A stretch of 62,931 nt of DNA from positions 1 through 62,931 of the forward strand of contig CAMCWB010000015.1 of NCBI GenBank assembly GCA_945882315.1. The letters run 5' to 3'. The notes under the pieces are model-generated. The model saw only the letters and a list, made by a program, of their open reading frames with translations, did no database searches and had not been told where the DNA came from. A program made the position numbers and the translations under genes. Origin of the DNA: Bauldia litoralis. Lineage in GTDB: Bacteria > Pseudomonadota > Alphaproteobacteria > Rhizobiales > Kaistiaceae. Positions 1 through 10,401 of the stretch are shown here, one piece after another. How positions within the stretch are numbered: the stretch's first letter is position 1; every line of letters starts with the position of its first letter.

Positions 1-149
1 GCGTTACGGTCACCAACAATCGCTTCAAGGCGGCGGTGATCGCGTGGCTTCAGCTTGACGGAAATCCCGGGGCGCATGCCCAAGACTCGCATGCGCTAAA
101 CCCGGCGGGAATCCCCTACCGGATTCACCCGTCAGATTTGTTCCACTAG
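1..149 (+). CDS. C-terminal end of an unidentified protein (partial)
   Basis: An open frame enters from the left edge (first full codon at position 3) and closes with TAG at 147-149, giving 48 residues that end in SDLFH. The other two plus-strand frames close early. I do not recognise the family. The next gene on the same strand is an exopolysaccharide-type glycosyltransferase, so this may be the last part of a polysaccharide gene, but nothing in the fragment itself shows that. Confidence 0.4.
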   Translation, partial: VTVTNNRFKAAVIAWLQLDGNPGAHAQDSHALNPAGIPYRIHPSDLFH

Positions 150-352
150 TTCGGCTGATGCGGCGTTTGTAGCGTACGACAGTTGTCAAATCGGCTTGTC
201 GATGTCCGGAATAGCTGGCATGCGGAGGGCAGCCAAAAAAAAGGGCATGAGCCAGTACCCTTCCGTTTAAAGATTGATCCTTTCGAACCCTCGTGCAAAA
301 TTTGCCAATCGATCTTTCCCACAGATGTTTCCATATGCAGCACGACGGTGCG

Positions 353-1315
353 ATGCGGATATGTGTCGGGGCGATTACGTTTCGCCGTCCGAATCTTTTG
401 GGTGGATTGTTGAGAAGCTTTGAGAACTTGCGTGCGCCCCCAAACGCGACTTTGATTTTTCTTATCGTGGATAACGATGCCGCGATGTCAGCTGCAATCG
501 CTGTGAAGAACTTCCAAAGTCGCCTGAAAGAAGGAATTGTACTCTATACAGTAGAAGCAAGAGCGGGAATTCCTATAGCAAGAAATCGGGCTGTACAGGA
601 AGCCATCGCTGCGGGCGCAGATTACTTGGCATTTGCCGACGATGATGAGGAAGTGCACCCGGACTGGGTCTGCGAACTTGTCGCGGCGGCTGTCGAGCGC
701 AAGCTGGACCTCGTGGGTGGACCGGTTAGGTGCCTCTCTTCAGACATTTCAATGGATCTTTGGTCTAAGGCGTTGATGACCGGAATAGTCGCCCGCGACA
801 TGAAGAAAGAGCGATCAGCAAGACGACGGGCTGAAAAGGGCCTGGAATCAAATATCGTTATCGTTACAAATAATTGGCTAGTTGATTTGGCGTGGCTGAG
901 GCAGACGAACCTTAAATTCGATGAGGCTTTAAGATTTTCAGGGGGCAGCGACGCGAAATTCTACGCTGACGCCCGAGCACTCTCGGTGCGTTCGGGTTGG
1001 AGCACCTCGGCGGTTGTCTATGAGCGTGTTCCGTTATCAAGAATAGGCTTTGGTTATCAATTTGATCGTGCTCGCAACCAGGCGATAGCTTCATTTCGAC
1101 GACGACACGCGGTTAATACCCCTAGAGTTATGCTTACGACGCTTTTATCGTCGGCAGTTAAGGTATTAGGCTGTGCCGCGTGTGTTGCCGGTGTGCCAAT
1201 TTTCGGAGGACGGGCCCTCATTCAGGTTGCGCGACAGAGCGGATGGGCCGTGGGTCGAATGCAAGCTTTGTTCGGTGGGACCTCTTCACTGTATTCGACG
1301 ACTGACGGTGATTGA
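353..1315 (+). CDS. Family 2 glycosyltransferase, ExoM-like
   Basis: A predicted cytoplasmic or membrane-associated glycosyltransferase with a GT-A fold that would transfer a nucleotide-sugar-derived residue onto a growing polysaccharide. From the ATG at 353 the protein has 320 residues. It opens with an ExoM-type start (RICVGAITFRRP), continues with IVDND near residue 40 and IPIARNRA near 73-80, and has the metal and nucleotide binding DDDE at about 96-99. A hydrophobic stretch lies near residues 260-290. GTG at 293 and ATG at 335 are alternative starts, but homology only begins at 353. ExoM adds glucose in succinoglycan synthesis; the donor here is unknown. GC content is clearly below that of the following genes, which suits a horizontally acquired surface-polysaccharide gene. 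Confidence 0.8.
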   Translation: MRICVGAITFRRPNLLGGLLRSFENLRAPPNATLIFLIVDNDAAMSAAIAVKNFQSRLKEGIVLYTVEARAGIPIARNRAVQEAIAAGADYLAFADDDEEVHPDWVCELVAAAVERKLDLVGGPVRCLSSDISMDLWSKALMTGIVARDMKKERSARRRAEKGLESNIVIVTNNWLVDLAWLRQTNLKFDEALRFSGGSDAKFYADARALSVRSGWSTSAVVYERVPLSRIGFGYQFDRARNQAIASFRRRHAVNTPRVMLTTLLSSAVKVLGCAACVAGVPIFGGRALIQVARQSGWAVGRMQALFGGTSSLYSTTDGD

Positions 1316-1524
1316 TAGAGGTCTTAGCTAATCGGCGGCTGACGGGTGATAGGAGAAGCGCAAGTGTCAGGAGCGCCGCCTACACAAATTTTCTGTAATC
1401 TCGGAAGGCTTTCTGTTTCCGAATTTTCTTCGGCAGGTTCGTAGCCTTTAACAAGATAAGCCTGCGCCGGGCGGGGCCCACTTGTAGAATGTTAGGCGCG
1501 AAATGTAGGCAATTCGTTTGCTGG

Positions 1525-2331
1525 CTAGAAGTCCGCCGCCTCATACTCCTCGAGCGGCTGGCGGACCAGCGGATAGGCGCCGCCATTGACGAAAAGTTCC
1601 TGCGCGGTGGTGTAGCCGGCGAGGTTGCTGGCCAGGAACAGGCAGGCATCGGCGACCTCGCGCGGCGCGCCGAGGCGAACCATCGGGATGCGCTCCTTGC
1701 GTTCGGCAAAACCGGTGTCAAGGCCGGGATACCATTCCGGATGCGGGCGGACCGTATCGATGGTCCCGGGGACCAGCGTGTTGACGGTGACGCCGAAGCG
1801 GGCCACCTCGACGGCGAGCGCCCGAGTCAGCCCGGCGAGACCGAGCTTGGCGCTGACGCCATGGGCGCGGCGCGGCTTGCCGAGATAGCCGTCGGTGCCG
1901 CCGAGATTGACGATGCGGCCCCAGCCTTTCTTCACCATGTTGGGCAGGACCGCCTGGCAGAGGAAGAAGGGCGCGCGGAGATTGGTGGCGAAGACCCCGT
2001 CCCATTCCTCGACTGTGATCTCGGAAATCTTGGAGTTAGGCCGGATGGCGGCGTTGTTGACCAGAATATCGATGCCGCCGAGGCGATTGTCGATATCGCG
2101 GACGATGGCGCGCAGCCTTTCGACATCGGCGAGGTCGGCCTGGTACATCGCCGCCTCGACGCCCTTGCCAGCCACCTCGGCGCAGACCTTGCGGGCCGCC
2201 GCCTCGTCCTGGTGGAAGAGGATGACCGGGGCGACGCCGGCTTCGGCAAAGGCGAGCGCGATGGCGCGGCCGATATTGCGGTTGCCGCCGGTGACCAGCG
2301 CCCGTTTGCCGGCAATGCCGAATGCACTCAT
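1525..2331 (-). CDS. Short-chain dehydrogenase/reductase (SDR)
   Basis: A classical NAD(P)-dependent oxidoreductase of about 268 residues. It has a cofactor-binding TGGNRNIG glycine motif near the N-terminus and NNAAIR after the fourth strand. The catalytic region reads GGTDGYLGKPRRAHGVSAK: a plain YxxxK is not obvious, and the Tyr position appears as His (HGVSAK). The frame stays open upstream to 2418, but that extension is made of a tandem repeat, and the start at 2331 (MSAFGIAGKRALVTGG) matches the family. It is divergent from the Gfo/Idh/MocA gene at 2651, so the two may share regulation. Substrate unknown. Confidence 0.8.
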   Translation of the reverse strand: MSAFGIAGKRALVTGGNRNIGRAIALAFAEAGVAPVILFHQDEAAARKVCAEVAGKGVEAAMYQADLADVERLRAIVRDIDNRLGGIDILVNNAAIRPNSKISEITVEEWDGVFATNLRAPFFLCQAVLPNMVKKGWGRIVNLGGTDGYLGKPRRAHGVSAKLGLAGLTRALAVEVARFGVTVNTLVPGTIDTVRPHPEWYPGLDTGFAERKERIPMVRLGAPREVADACLFLASNLAGYTTAQELFVNGGAYPLVRQPLEEYEAADF

Positions 2332-2650
2332 CTTCTCGTTCACGCCCGTCGACTTTCTTTCGCTTGCGCTCACGGACTTTCCCTCGCTTGCGCTCACGGG
2401 AGCGCCGCTCCTCCGCAAAGACCAGACTGTGAGGAAAACAGGCGCCCGACGCTTCGCCGAGGCACAGCCCGGCTAGCGTTTCTTCCATCCCCGTATCATG
2501 GCCGGTTTCTTGATTTTTCCTTGGCGATGGATCATAGCGGACGCGCCGCGCCTCGCCAGGCTTTTATGACGAAGTCCGGGGCGGCCGGCGCCGCCCACTG
2601 CCGGTCCCACCCGTCAGCAACAACCAGAAACTTTTCAGGGGAGCCAGACA
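2332..2650. other. Intergenic region between divergent SDR and Gfo/Idh/MocA genes
   Basis: A 319-bp gap that must hold both divergent promoters. It contains a tandem repeat next to the SDR start and a good Shine-Dalgarno (AGGGGAG) at about 2637-2643 for the downstream gene. I see no further gene. Confidence 0.5.
2351..2398. repeat. Two tandem copies of a 24-bp unit
   Basis: Positions 2351-2374 and 2375-2398 are near-identical 24-bp units (common parts GACTTTC and TCGCTTGCGCTCACG) differing at two bases. Read on the minus strand they encode two copies of an SVSASE-like peptide in the open frame upstream of the SDR start. That is why the longer SDR start looks spurious. Confidence 0.75.
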
Positions 2651-3616
2651 ATGACGCTCGGCATCGCCGTACTCGGAACCGGCCGGATCGTGGAAAGCGG
2701 CTACGTGCCGGCCTTCAAGGGCGTGCCCGACGCCAGGCTCATCGCGACGCTCTCCCGCGACCAGGCGCGCGGCGACGCGTTCGCGGCCAAGATGGGTATC
2801 CCGAAAGCCTATGCCGATCTCGGCGCGCTGCTCGCCGACCCGGCCGTCGACGCGGTGATCGTGGCGACGCCCGACGCCACCCATGAGGAGCAGGTGATCG
2901 CCGCGGCCAAGGCCGGCAAGCATATCCTCTGCGAGAAGCCGATGACGACGACGCTCGCCAGCTCGAAGCCGATGGCCGACGCCGTGAAGAAGTCCGGCGT
3001 TACTTTCGCGATGGGCTACGACAACCGCTTCAATGCCGGCCTGCAGCACATCAAGGCGATGATCGACGGCGGCGAGCTCGGCGCGGTGCGCTATGCCCAC
3101 GCCCATCTGACCACGGCCGTCAGCGACCCGAACAGCTGGCGCGCCGAGGGCGGCCAGTCGAAATTCTGGGCGATGAGCGCTTCCGGCACGCATGTCGTCG
3201 ACATCTTCCGCTGGTTCTTCGGCGACCCGGCCGAGGTGACCGGGGCCATGGCCGCGCCGGTCTACGGCGTTTCCAAGGACGAAATCGCGGTCATGATCAT
3301 GAATTATCCCGGCCGCCTGATGGCGAGCCTGACGGTCGGCGCCGTTCTGCCGGCCGGCAACCGGATCGAGGTGCATGGCGACAAGGGCACGGTGACCGGC
3401 GAGAAGGTCTTCGGCCGCACCAATCCGGAAGCCGCGATGACGCATAACGGCAAGGCGTTCAAGATCGCGCAGACCGACCCTTTCGTGCATGAACTCCGCG
3501 ATTTCGTCGAGGCGATCCGCGACAAGCGCCAGCCGCTAGCCGGACTCGACGACGGCGTCCGCAATCTCGACTTGATGGACAAGGCCTTCGAGGGGACGCT
3601 GTTCACGAAGGTCTGA
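2651..3616 (+). CDS. Gfo/Idh/MocA family oxidoreductase
   Basis: A 321-residue NAD(P)-dependent oxidoreductase of the glucose-fructose oxidoreductase/inositol dehydrogenase family, which typically oxidises sugars, cyclitols or their acids. The N-terminal Rossmann domain has GIAVLGTGRIVESGYVPA, followed by VATPDATHEEQ and the conserved CEKPM around residues 96-100, where the Lys is the usual catalytic residue. The C-terminal alpha/beta domain follows, and length is normal for the family. The start at 2651 has a strong AGGGGAG ribosome site. It is divergent from the SDR and convergent with the isopropylmalate-type dehydrogenase. Substrate cannot be deduced. Confidence 0.88.
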   Translation: MTLGIAVLGTGRIVESGYVPAFKGVPDARLIATLSRDQARGDAFAAKMGIPKAYADLGALLADPAVDAVIVATPDATHEEQVIAAAKAGKHILCEKPMTTTLASSKPMADAVKKSGVTFAMGYDNRFNAGLQHIKAMIDGGELGAVRYAHAHLTTAVSDPNSWRAEGGQSKFWAMSASGTHVVDIFRWFFGDPAEVTGAMAAPVYGVSKDEIAVMIMNYPGRLMASLTVGAVLPAGNRIEVHGDKGTVTGEKVFGRTNPEAAMTHNGKAFKIAQTDPFVHELRDFVEAIRDKRQPLAGLDDGVRNLDLMDKAFEGTLFTKV

Positions 3617-3729
3617 GAGGCCTCCGGGTTGGTCATGATCGTCGACCCAATCCGCTCGTCCCGCAGAACTCGGGGACCCGGGAGCGACAAACTCAGGCCG
3701 GGCCGCGAACAGCCCGACCGGCGAGCGCC

Positions 3730-4764
3730 TCAGACGGTCATCTGCTTCTCAAGTGCGGCGATGACGGCTGTCGTGACCTCGGCGCTGGTGGCGCGGCCGC
3801 CAAGGTCGCCGGTGCGCGGGCCGTCGCGGAGCACCGCCTCGACGGCGCGGTCGACGGCACCGGCCCAGGCGCCCTCGCCGAGATGGCGGAGCATCATCGC
3901 GCTGGAGAGGATCGTCGCCAGCGGATCGGCGATGCCCTTGCCGGCGATATCGGGCGCGGTGCCATGCACCGGCTCAAAATAGGCCCATTTGTCACCGACG
4001 CAACTCGACGGCGCCAGGCCGAGGCCGCAGCCGACCGCGGCGGCGACATCAGACAGGATGTCGCCGAAGACGTTGGTGGCGAGGATGACGTCGAAGATCT
4101 CGGGATGGCGGACCAGTTCCAGCGCGCAGGCATCGACGTTGCGCGTCTCGAATTCGACATCGGGGTAGCGTTTCGCGACTTCGCGGGCGGCTTCGAGGAA
4201 GAGGCCGTCGGTGAGCTTGAGCACGCCGATCTTGTGGACGGCCGTGACCTTGCGGCGGCGCTCCATCGCCTGGCGGAAGGCGATCTCGGCGGCGCGCGTC
4301 GAGGCCTGGCGCGTGATGAGGCGGACCGCACAGGCGGCATCGGGCCCGGCGGCATATTCGATGCCGGAATAGAGGCCTTCGGTGACCTCGCGGACGATCG
4401 TGACGTCGATATTCTCGCGGAATGCCGGCGCGCCGGTGAAGGCGCGGACCGGACGGATCGAGGCATGGACGTCGAGGGCGCGGCGGAGTGCGGAGAGCGG
4501 CTCGGGCTCGCTCGCCGGGATCCGGGCCACGTCCATGGCGCCGACCAGCACGGCATCGGCGGTCTTGGCGACCGCCACCATCTCCGCCGGCAGCGCCGAA
4601 CCGCTGCGCTCGAAGGCACCGTAGCCGGCGCTCTGCGCGTCGAAGGTGAAGGCGGGCCCGCCGGCCTTTTCGAGGCTCGACAGGACGCGCCTGGCGCAAT
4701 CCGTCACCTCGGGGCCGATGCCGTCGCCGGCCAGAACGCAGATCCGATAGGTCTTTCGCGGCAT
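3730..4764 (-). CDS. Isocitrate/isopropylmalate dehydrogenase family protein (tartrate-dehydrogenase-like)
   Basis: A decarboxylating beta-hydroxyacid dehydrogenase of about 344 residues. It begins ICVLAGDGIGPEVTD, has the substrate loop with arginines (LDVHASIRPVR), the catalytic KIGVLKLTDGLF region, the metal-binding aspartates in FGDILSDVAAA, and the nucleotide loop PVHGTAPDIAGKGIADP. Standing outside any leu operon, it could act on tartrate, malate or a substituted malate rather than 3-isopropylmalate. The ATG at 4764 is chosen because GGGGGAAG lies just upstream; an ATG at 4776 would add four residues. It is divergent from the binding-protein gene at 4916, so transport and oxidation of the same hydroxy acid is possible but only inferred. 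Confidence 0.85.
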   Translation of the reverse strand: MPRKTYRICVLAGDGIGPEVTDCARRVLSSLEKAGGPAFTFDAQSAGYGAFERSGSALPAEMVAVAKTADAVLVGAMDVARIPASEPEPLSALRRALDVHASIRPVRAFTGAPAFRENIDVTIVREVTEGLYSGIEYAAGPDAACAVRLITRQASTRAAEIAFRQAMERRRKVTAVHKIGVLKLTDGLFLEAAREVAKRYPDVEFETRNVDACALELVRHPEIFDVILATNVFGDILSDVAAAVGCGLGLAPSSCVGDKWAYFEPVHGTAPDIAGKGIADPLATILSSAMMLRHLGEGAWAGAVDRAVEAVLRDGPRTGDLGGRATSAEVTTAVIAALEKQMTV

Positions 4765-4915
4765 CGCTTCCCCCATTCCTGACGCGCAGAGATGTTGTCG
4801 TCGATCGGACGCAACACTTCAATGCCGCGGCGCAATGGCTTGCCAGCAGGGGGAATCGGCTTATCGTAACGGCCAGCGGACGACAGATCCGCAGAAAGAA
4901 CAGCGGGAGGAATAC

Positions 4916-5983
4916 ATGGCAGTTTCACTGCATGCGAGATTTATTGCCGGCGCCATCGTCGGCGCCGCGGCGCTGACGGCGTCGCTGGCCCAGGCGCAGG
5001 AGTTGAAGGAATTCAACTTCATGTCGCCCAACTTCGCCACCTGCGGACCCTTCGCCCAGGTGGTCGGCGACGAAATGGGCTTCTTCGCCGATGAAGGACT
5101 GAAGGTGAACCTTCTCAATTCCGACACGTCGATTCCCTTCGTCGCCTTCCTCGCCAATGGCGACGCCGACCTCGTGACACTCGACGCCGGACAGGTGCTG
5201 CAGGCGGTAACCGCCAAGCAGCCGATCAAGGTGCTGTACGAGGCCTATCAGTTCGCCTCGGACGGCCTCGTCGTTCCGGCCGACAGCGACATCAAGGGCC
5301 TCGCCGGCCTCAAGGGCAAGACCGTCGGCCTCGCCAGCGACCGCGACCAGCTGACGACGGTGATCGCGCTGCAAAGCGTCGGCCTCTCCGGTGCCGACAT
5401 CAAGACGGCGGTGGTCGGCCAGTCGGGACCGGTGCTCGCCGCCGCGCTCCGCGACAAGACGATCGACGCCTTCGCAGGCAGCATCTCGGACCGTGTCGGC
5501 ATCGAATCGGCCGGTGTCGCGCTGCTCAACATCACGCCGGCGGAAGTCTCGATGAACCCGGCCAATTCCTTCGCCGCCTGGGCTCCGACGCTCGAGGAAA
5601 AACGGCCGATGATCGCGGGATTCATGCGCGCCTGGGCGAAGAGCGTCCATGCCGGCGTCGTCGATACGAAGGCGGTCATGTCGGCCTGCAAGAAACGCAT
5701 TCCCGAGCAGTGGGAGAAGCCCGGCAATGGCGAGCGCGTCGTCAACACCAGCGTGTTCACGACGCAGATCCGCCGGACCGTCAAGTATGGCGAGCTGCAG
5801 CCCGACGTCTGGGAGAATATCCAGCCGTCCTATGTCGAGCTCGGTGAGATTCCCGAGAAGATCGACGTCGGCACCTTCCTCGACGATTCCTTCACGGACG
5901 CGGCCAACGATTTCACCACGGCCGACGTGAAGAAGAACATCAAGGCCTGGAAGGAAGCCAACAAGGACATTCTCATCCCGTAA
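4916..5983 (+). CDS. Periplasmic ABC substrate-binding protein, NMT1/SsuA type (orphan)
   Basis: A 355-residue periplasmic solute-binding protein. A cleavable signal peptide covers about residues 1-27 (ending SLAQAQ), followed by the NMT1/THI5-like fold with motifs such as EMGFFADEGLKVNLL and GLKGKTVGLAS. The chosen ATG follows GGGAGGAATAC; the frame stays open upstream to 4835 without a better start. No permease or ATPase gene flanks it, and a strong terminator follows directly, so it is transcribed alone and must use a transporter encoded elsewhere, or act as a sensor. Ligands of this fold include sulfonates, taurine, nitrate, pyrimidines and aromatics; the ligand here is unknown. Confidence 0.85.
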   Translation: MAVSLHARFIAGAIVGAAALTASLAQAQELKEFNFMSPNFATCGPFAQVVGDEMGFFADEGLKVNLLNSDTSIPFVAFLANGDADLVTLDAGQVLQAVTAKQPIKVLYEAYQFASDGLVVPADSDIKGLAGLKGKTVGLASDRDQLTTVIALQSVGLSGADIKTAVVGQSGPVLAAALRDKTIDAFAGSISDRVGIESAGVALLNITPAEVSMNPANSFAAWAPTLEEKRPMIAGFMRAWAKSVHAGVVDTKAVMSACKKRIPEQWEKPGNGERVVNTSVFTTQIRRTVKYGELQPDVWENIQPSYVELGEIPEKIDVGTFLDDSFTDAANDFTTADVKKNIKAWKEANKDILIP

Positions 5984-6000
5984 GGCTGCTATTTGCGCGA

Positions 6001-6031
6001 AAGGGAGAGCGTCTCGGCGCTCTCCCTTTTT
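6001..6031 (+). terminator. Rho-independent terminator of the binding-protein gene
   Basis: A perfect 11-bp stem (AAGGGAGAGCG at 6001-6011 pairing with CGCTCTCCCTT at 6018-6028), a 6-nt loop and a run of T. It lies 17 bp after the stop codon of the NMT1-type gene. Confidence 0.9.
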
Positions 6032-6054
6032 GATTCCGGCTTTTGACTCTAGCG

Positions 6055-6891
6055 CTACCGGTCGAGCTCGGCAAGCGCCAGTTCGGCGACGCGAAGGTCG
6101 ACCGCGGGATCGTCGCCGTCGCCCATGATCCAGGCTGCCGACAGGCCCGTCCAGGCGACGATCCATTGCAGAAGACGCCGGCGCTCGATGCCGGATTTTT
6201 CGGTAACGATCTCCAGGCGGCACAGGAAATTCTCCCGGATCGTCGCGACCGGGCGGGAGGGATCATCCATGTCCGGATTGGTGAAGATGTTGGCGTAGTC
6301 GAAGCCGCGCTCGCCGTGGAGCCGCTTCGGATCGATGGCGAGCCAGCCGCGCTCGCCGAAATCGAGGACATTGTCGTGGTGGATGTCGCCATGCAGCACG
6401 GCGACATCCCGTGGTTCGGCGAGCAGCATCGCGGCCAGCGCGTCGGCGCGGGCGAGGACACCGCCGCGGCTCTTCGCCATCGGCGCCAGCTCGCGCAACC
6501 AGACGCCGAGCGGCACAAGATCGGGCAGAGGCTTCATCCGTGGCGCATGCAGGATGGCGGCGGCATCGCAGAGGATGCGGGTCGCTTCGTCGTCTAGGCC
6601 CTCGCGGGCAAAGGCCGCAAGCGAGCGCGTGCCCTCGGCCCGTTCAAGAAGAACGGCGTCATCGTCGCGGCCGAAAATTCGCGCGGCGCCGACGCCGTCC
6701 CACCATTCCATGAGGACGAAGCCGAGCTTCTAGTCCTTTTCGGTCGCGACCTTGAGCATCGCCGCCCTGCCCTGCCAGCGCACCGGCAGGAGATGCGCGG
6801 CATGGGTGACGATCGGTGTCCCGTCGGGCGTCAGCCGCCAGCGCGCTAGCCAGGGGTCAAAGAAGGAGTCCGCGGGAGCAGGCGTTTTCAT
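6055..6891 (-). pseudogene. APH(6)/hydroxyurea-type phosphotransferase, interrupted by an in-frame TAG
   Basis: The frame begins at ATG 6891 (MKTPAPADSFFDPWLARW) and reads through LLPVRWQGRAAMLKVATEKD to a TAG at 6732-6730. It then continues in the same frame KLGFVLMEWWDG to the stop at 6055, 278 codons in all. Both parts are characteristic of the aminoglycoside/hydroxyurea kinase family: ATP-lysine region MLKVA, ERAEG, the catalytic loop VLHGDIHHDNVLDF and the metal-binding WLAIDPK. In relatives as I remember them a Glu occupies the stop position, so GAG to TAG explains it. An internal ATG at 6711 could yield a fragment without the ATP lysine. Either a recent pseudogene, a sequencing error, or read-through. 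Confidence 0.8.
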
Positions 6892-6929
6892 AGAAAGTCA
6901 TATAGCGGACGAGCGCCGCTTCGCCCGCG

Positions 6930-8429
<1,500 letters not shown>

Positions 8430-8433
8430 GCGA

Positions 8434-8727
8434 TCACACCCAGAGAAAGACGGCGATGGCGAACAGGATGCAGACGGCGCATCCGAACCAGAGCGGCGGG
8501 CCGAGGAAGCCCAGCCAGGCGAGCAGGATGAAAGCACTGCCGAGCAGCGAAATGAAGAGGCGATCGCCGCGCGTCGTATCGAGCCTCAATATGCCGTGAC
8601 GCGGCCCGCCGCCGGGCACGTAATATTCCCAGACCGACATGGTGACGAGGCAGGCGAGAATGAAGACGAAGAACAGGGCCGTCGGCCATGTCCATGCCAT
8701 CCAGGAGAGAATGTCGGTGTTGTTCAT
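8434..8727 (-). CDS. glpU: Small membrane protein of the glycerol ABC transporter locus (DUF2160)
   Basis: A 97-residue protein with three likely membrane segments (about residues 12-32, 58-74 and 77-95) separated by a polar loop [20 protein letters not shown]. This matches DUF2160, the family of GlpU in the rhizobial glpSTPQUV glycerol transporter. Its biochemical role is not established; its constant position beside the permeases suggests an accessory subunit. Intergenic gaps are only 9 bp to glpQ and 4 bp to glpK. Confidence 0.88.
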   Translation of the reverse strand: MNNTDILSWMAWTWPTALFFVFILACLVTMSVWEYYVPGGGPRHGILRLDTTRGDRLFISLLGSAFILLAWLGFLGPPLWFGCAVCILFAIAVFLWV

Positions 8728-8736
8728 GGCGATTCC

Positions 8737-9536
<800 letters not shown>

Positions 9537-9540
<4 letters not shown>

Positions 9541-10400
9541 CGAGCCTCGTTGCGCATGGCGAGCGTGTAGAACAGCCAGCTGAAGAGGAGAATGATCAGG
9601 AAGTAGATGAGCGACATCGCCGCCGCCGGGCCGAGATCGAACTGGCCGAGCGCCGTCTTGACGAGATCGATCGACAGGAAGGTCGTCGCATTGCCGGGGC
9701 CGCCGCCGGTCAGCACCACGACCTCCGTATAGATCATGAAGGAATCCATGAAGCGGAGGAGGATGGCGATGGTCAACACATGCCGGAGCTTTGGGAGCTG
9801 GATGTAACGGAAGACGGCCCAGGGACGGGCGCCGTCGACCTTGGCGGCCTGGTAATAGGCGTCCGGAATCGAGACGAGGCCCGCATAACAGAGAAGCACG
9901 ACGAGCGAGGTCCAGTGCCAGACATCCATCAGGATGATGGTAAACCAGGCGGCGATCGGCTCGCGCGTGTAGTTGAACTCGATGCCGAGGGCGTTGATCG
10001 AGCGGCCGAGGAGACCGATGTCGGGCAGCGCCAGGATATTCCACATCGCGCCGACGACGTTCCACGGGATCAGCAGCGGCAGCGCCATCAGCACCAGGCA
10101 GACCGAGACCCAGGGCCCTTTGCGCGGCATGGCGAGCGCAATGACGAGGCCGAGCGGGATCTCGATGATCAGGACCAGCGCGGTGAAGATGCATTGCCGG
10201 ATGAGCGCATCGTGGAAGCGCTCGGAGGTGACGACATCCTCGAACCAGCGGAGTCCGGCCCAGAAGAAGACGTTGTCACCGAAGGTCTCCTGGACCGAAT
10301 AGTTGACGACGGTCATCAGCGGGATGACCGCGTTGAACGCCACCAGCAGGACCACCGGCAGGACGAAGAACCAGGCTTTCTGATTGACGGTCTTTCTCAT
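9537..10400 (-). CDS. glpP: Glycerol ABC transporter permease
   Basis: A 287-residue permease of the MalF/UgpA class starting MRKTVNQKAWFFVLPVVLLV, with six membrane segments and the cytoplasmic loop PDAYYQAAKVDGA, the helix that contacts the ATPase. It starts one base after the glpT stop and ends overlapping glpQ by 4 bp. Partner of GlpQ in glycerol import across the inner membrane. Confidence 0.9.
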
Positions 10401-10401
10401 C

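Noticed and set aside
1489-2886. 465-codon plus-strand frame over the SDR and the Gfo/Idh/MocA start
   Set aside because: Low-complexity composition without any domain, antisense to the SDR and out of frame with the Gfo gene.
3617-3729. Terminator between the convergent Gfo/Idh/MocA and isopropylmalate-type genes
   Set aside because: I could not find a stem of convincing length followed by a T run on either strand.
6055-6711. Treating the kinase frame from ATG 6711 as a complete gene
   Set aside because: The upstream in-frame sequence encodes the missing N-terminal part including the ATP-lysine region, so the 6711 start is a result of the internal TAG.
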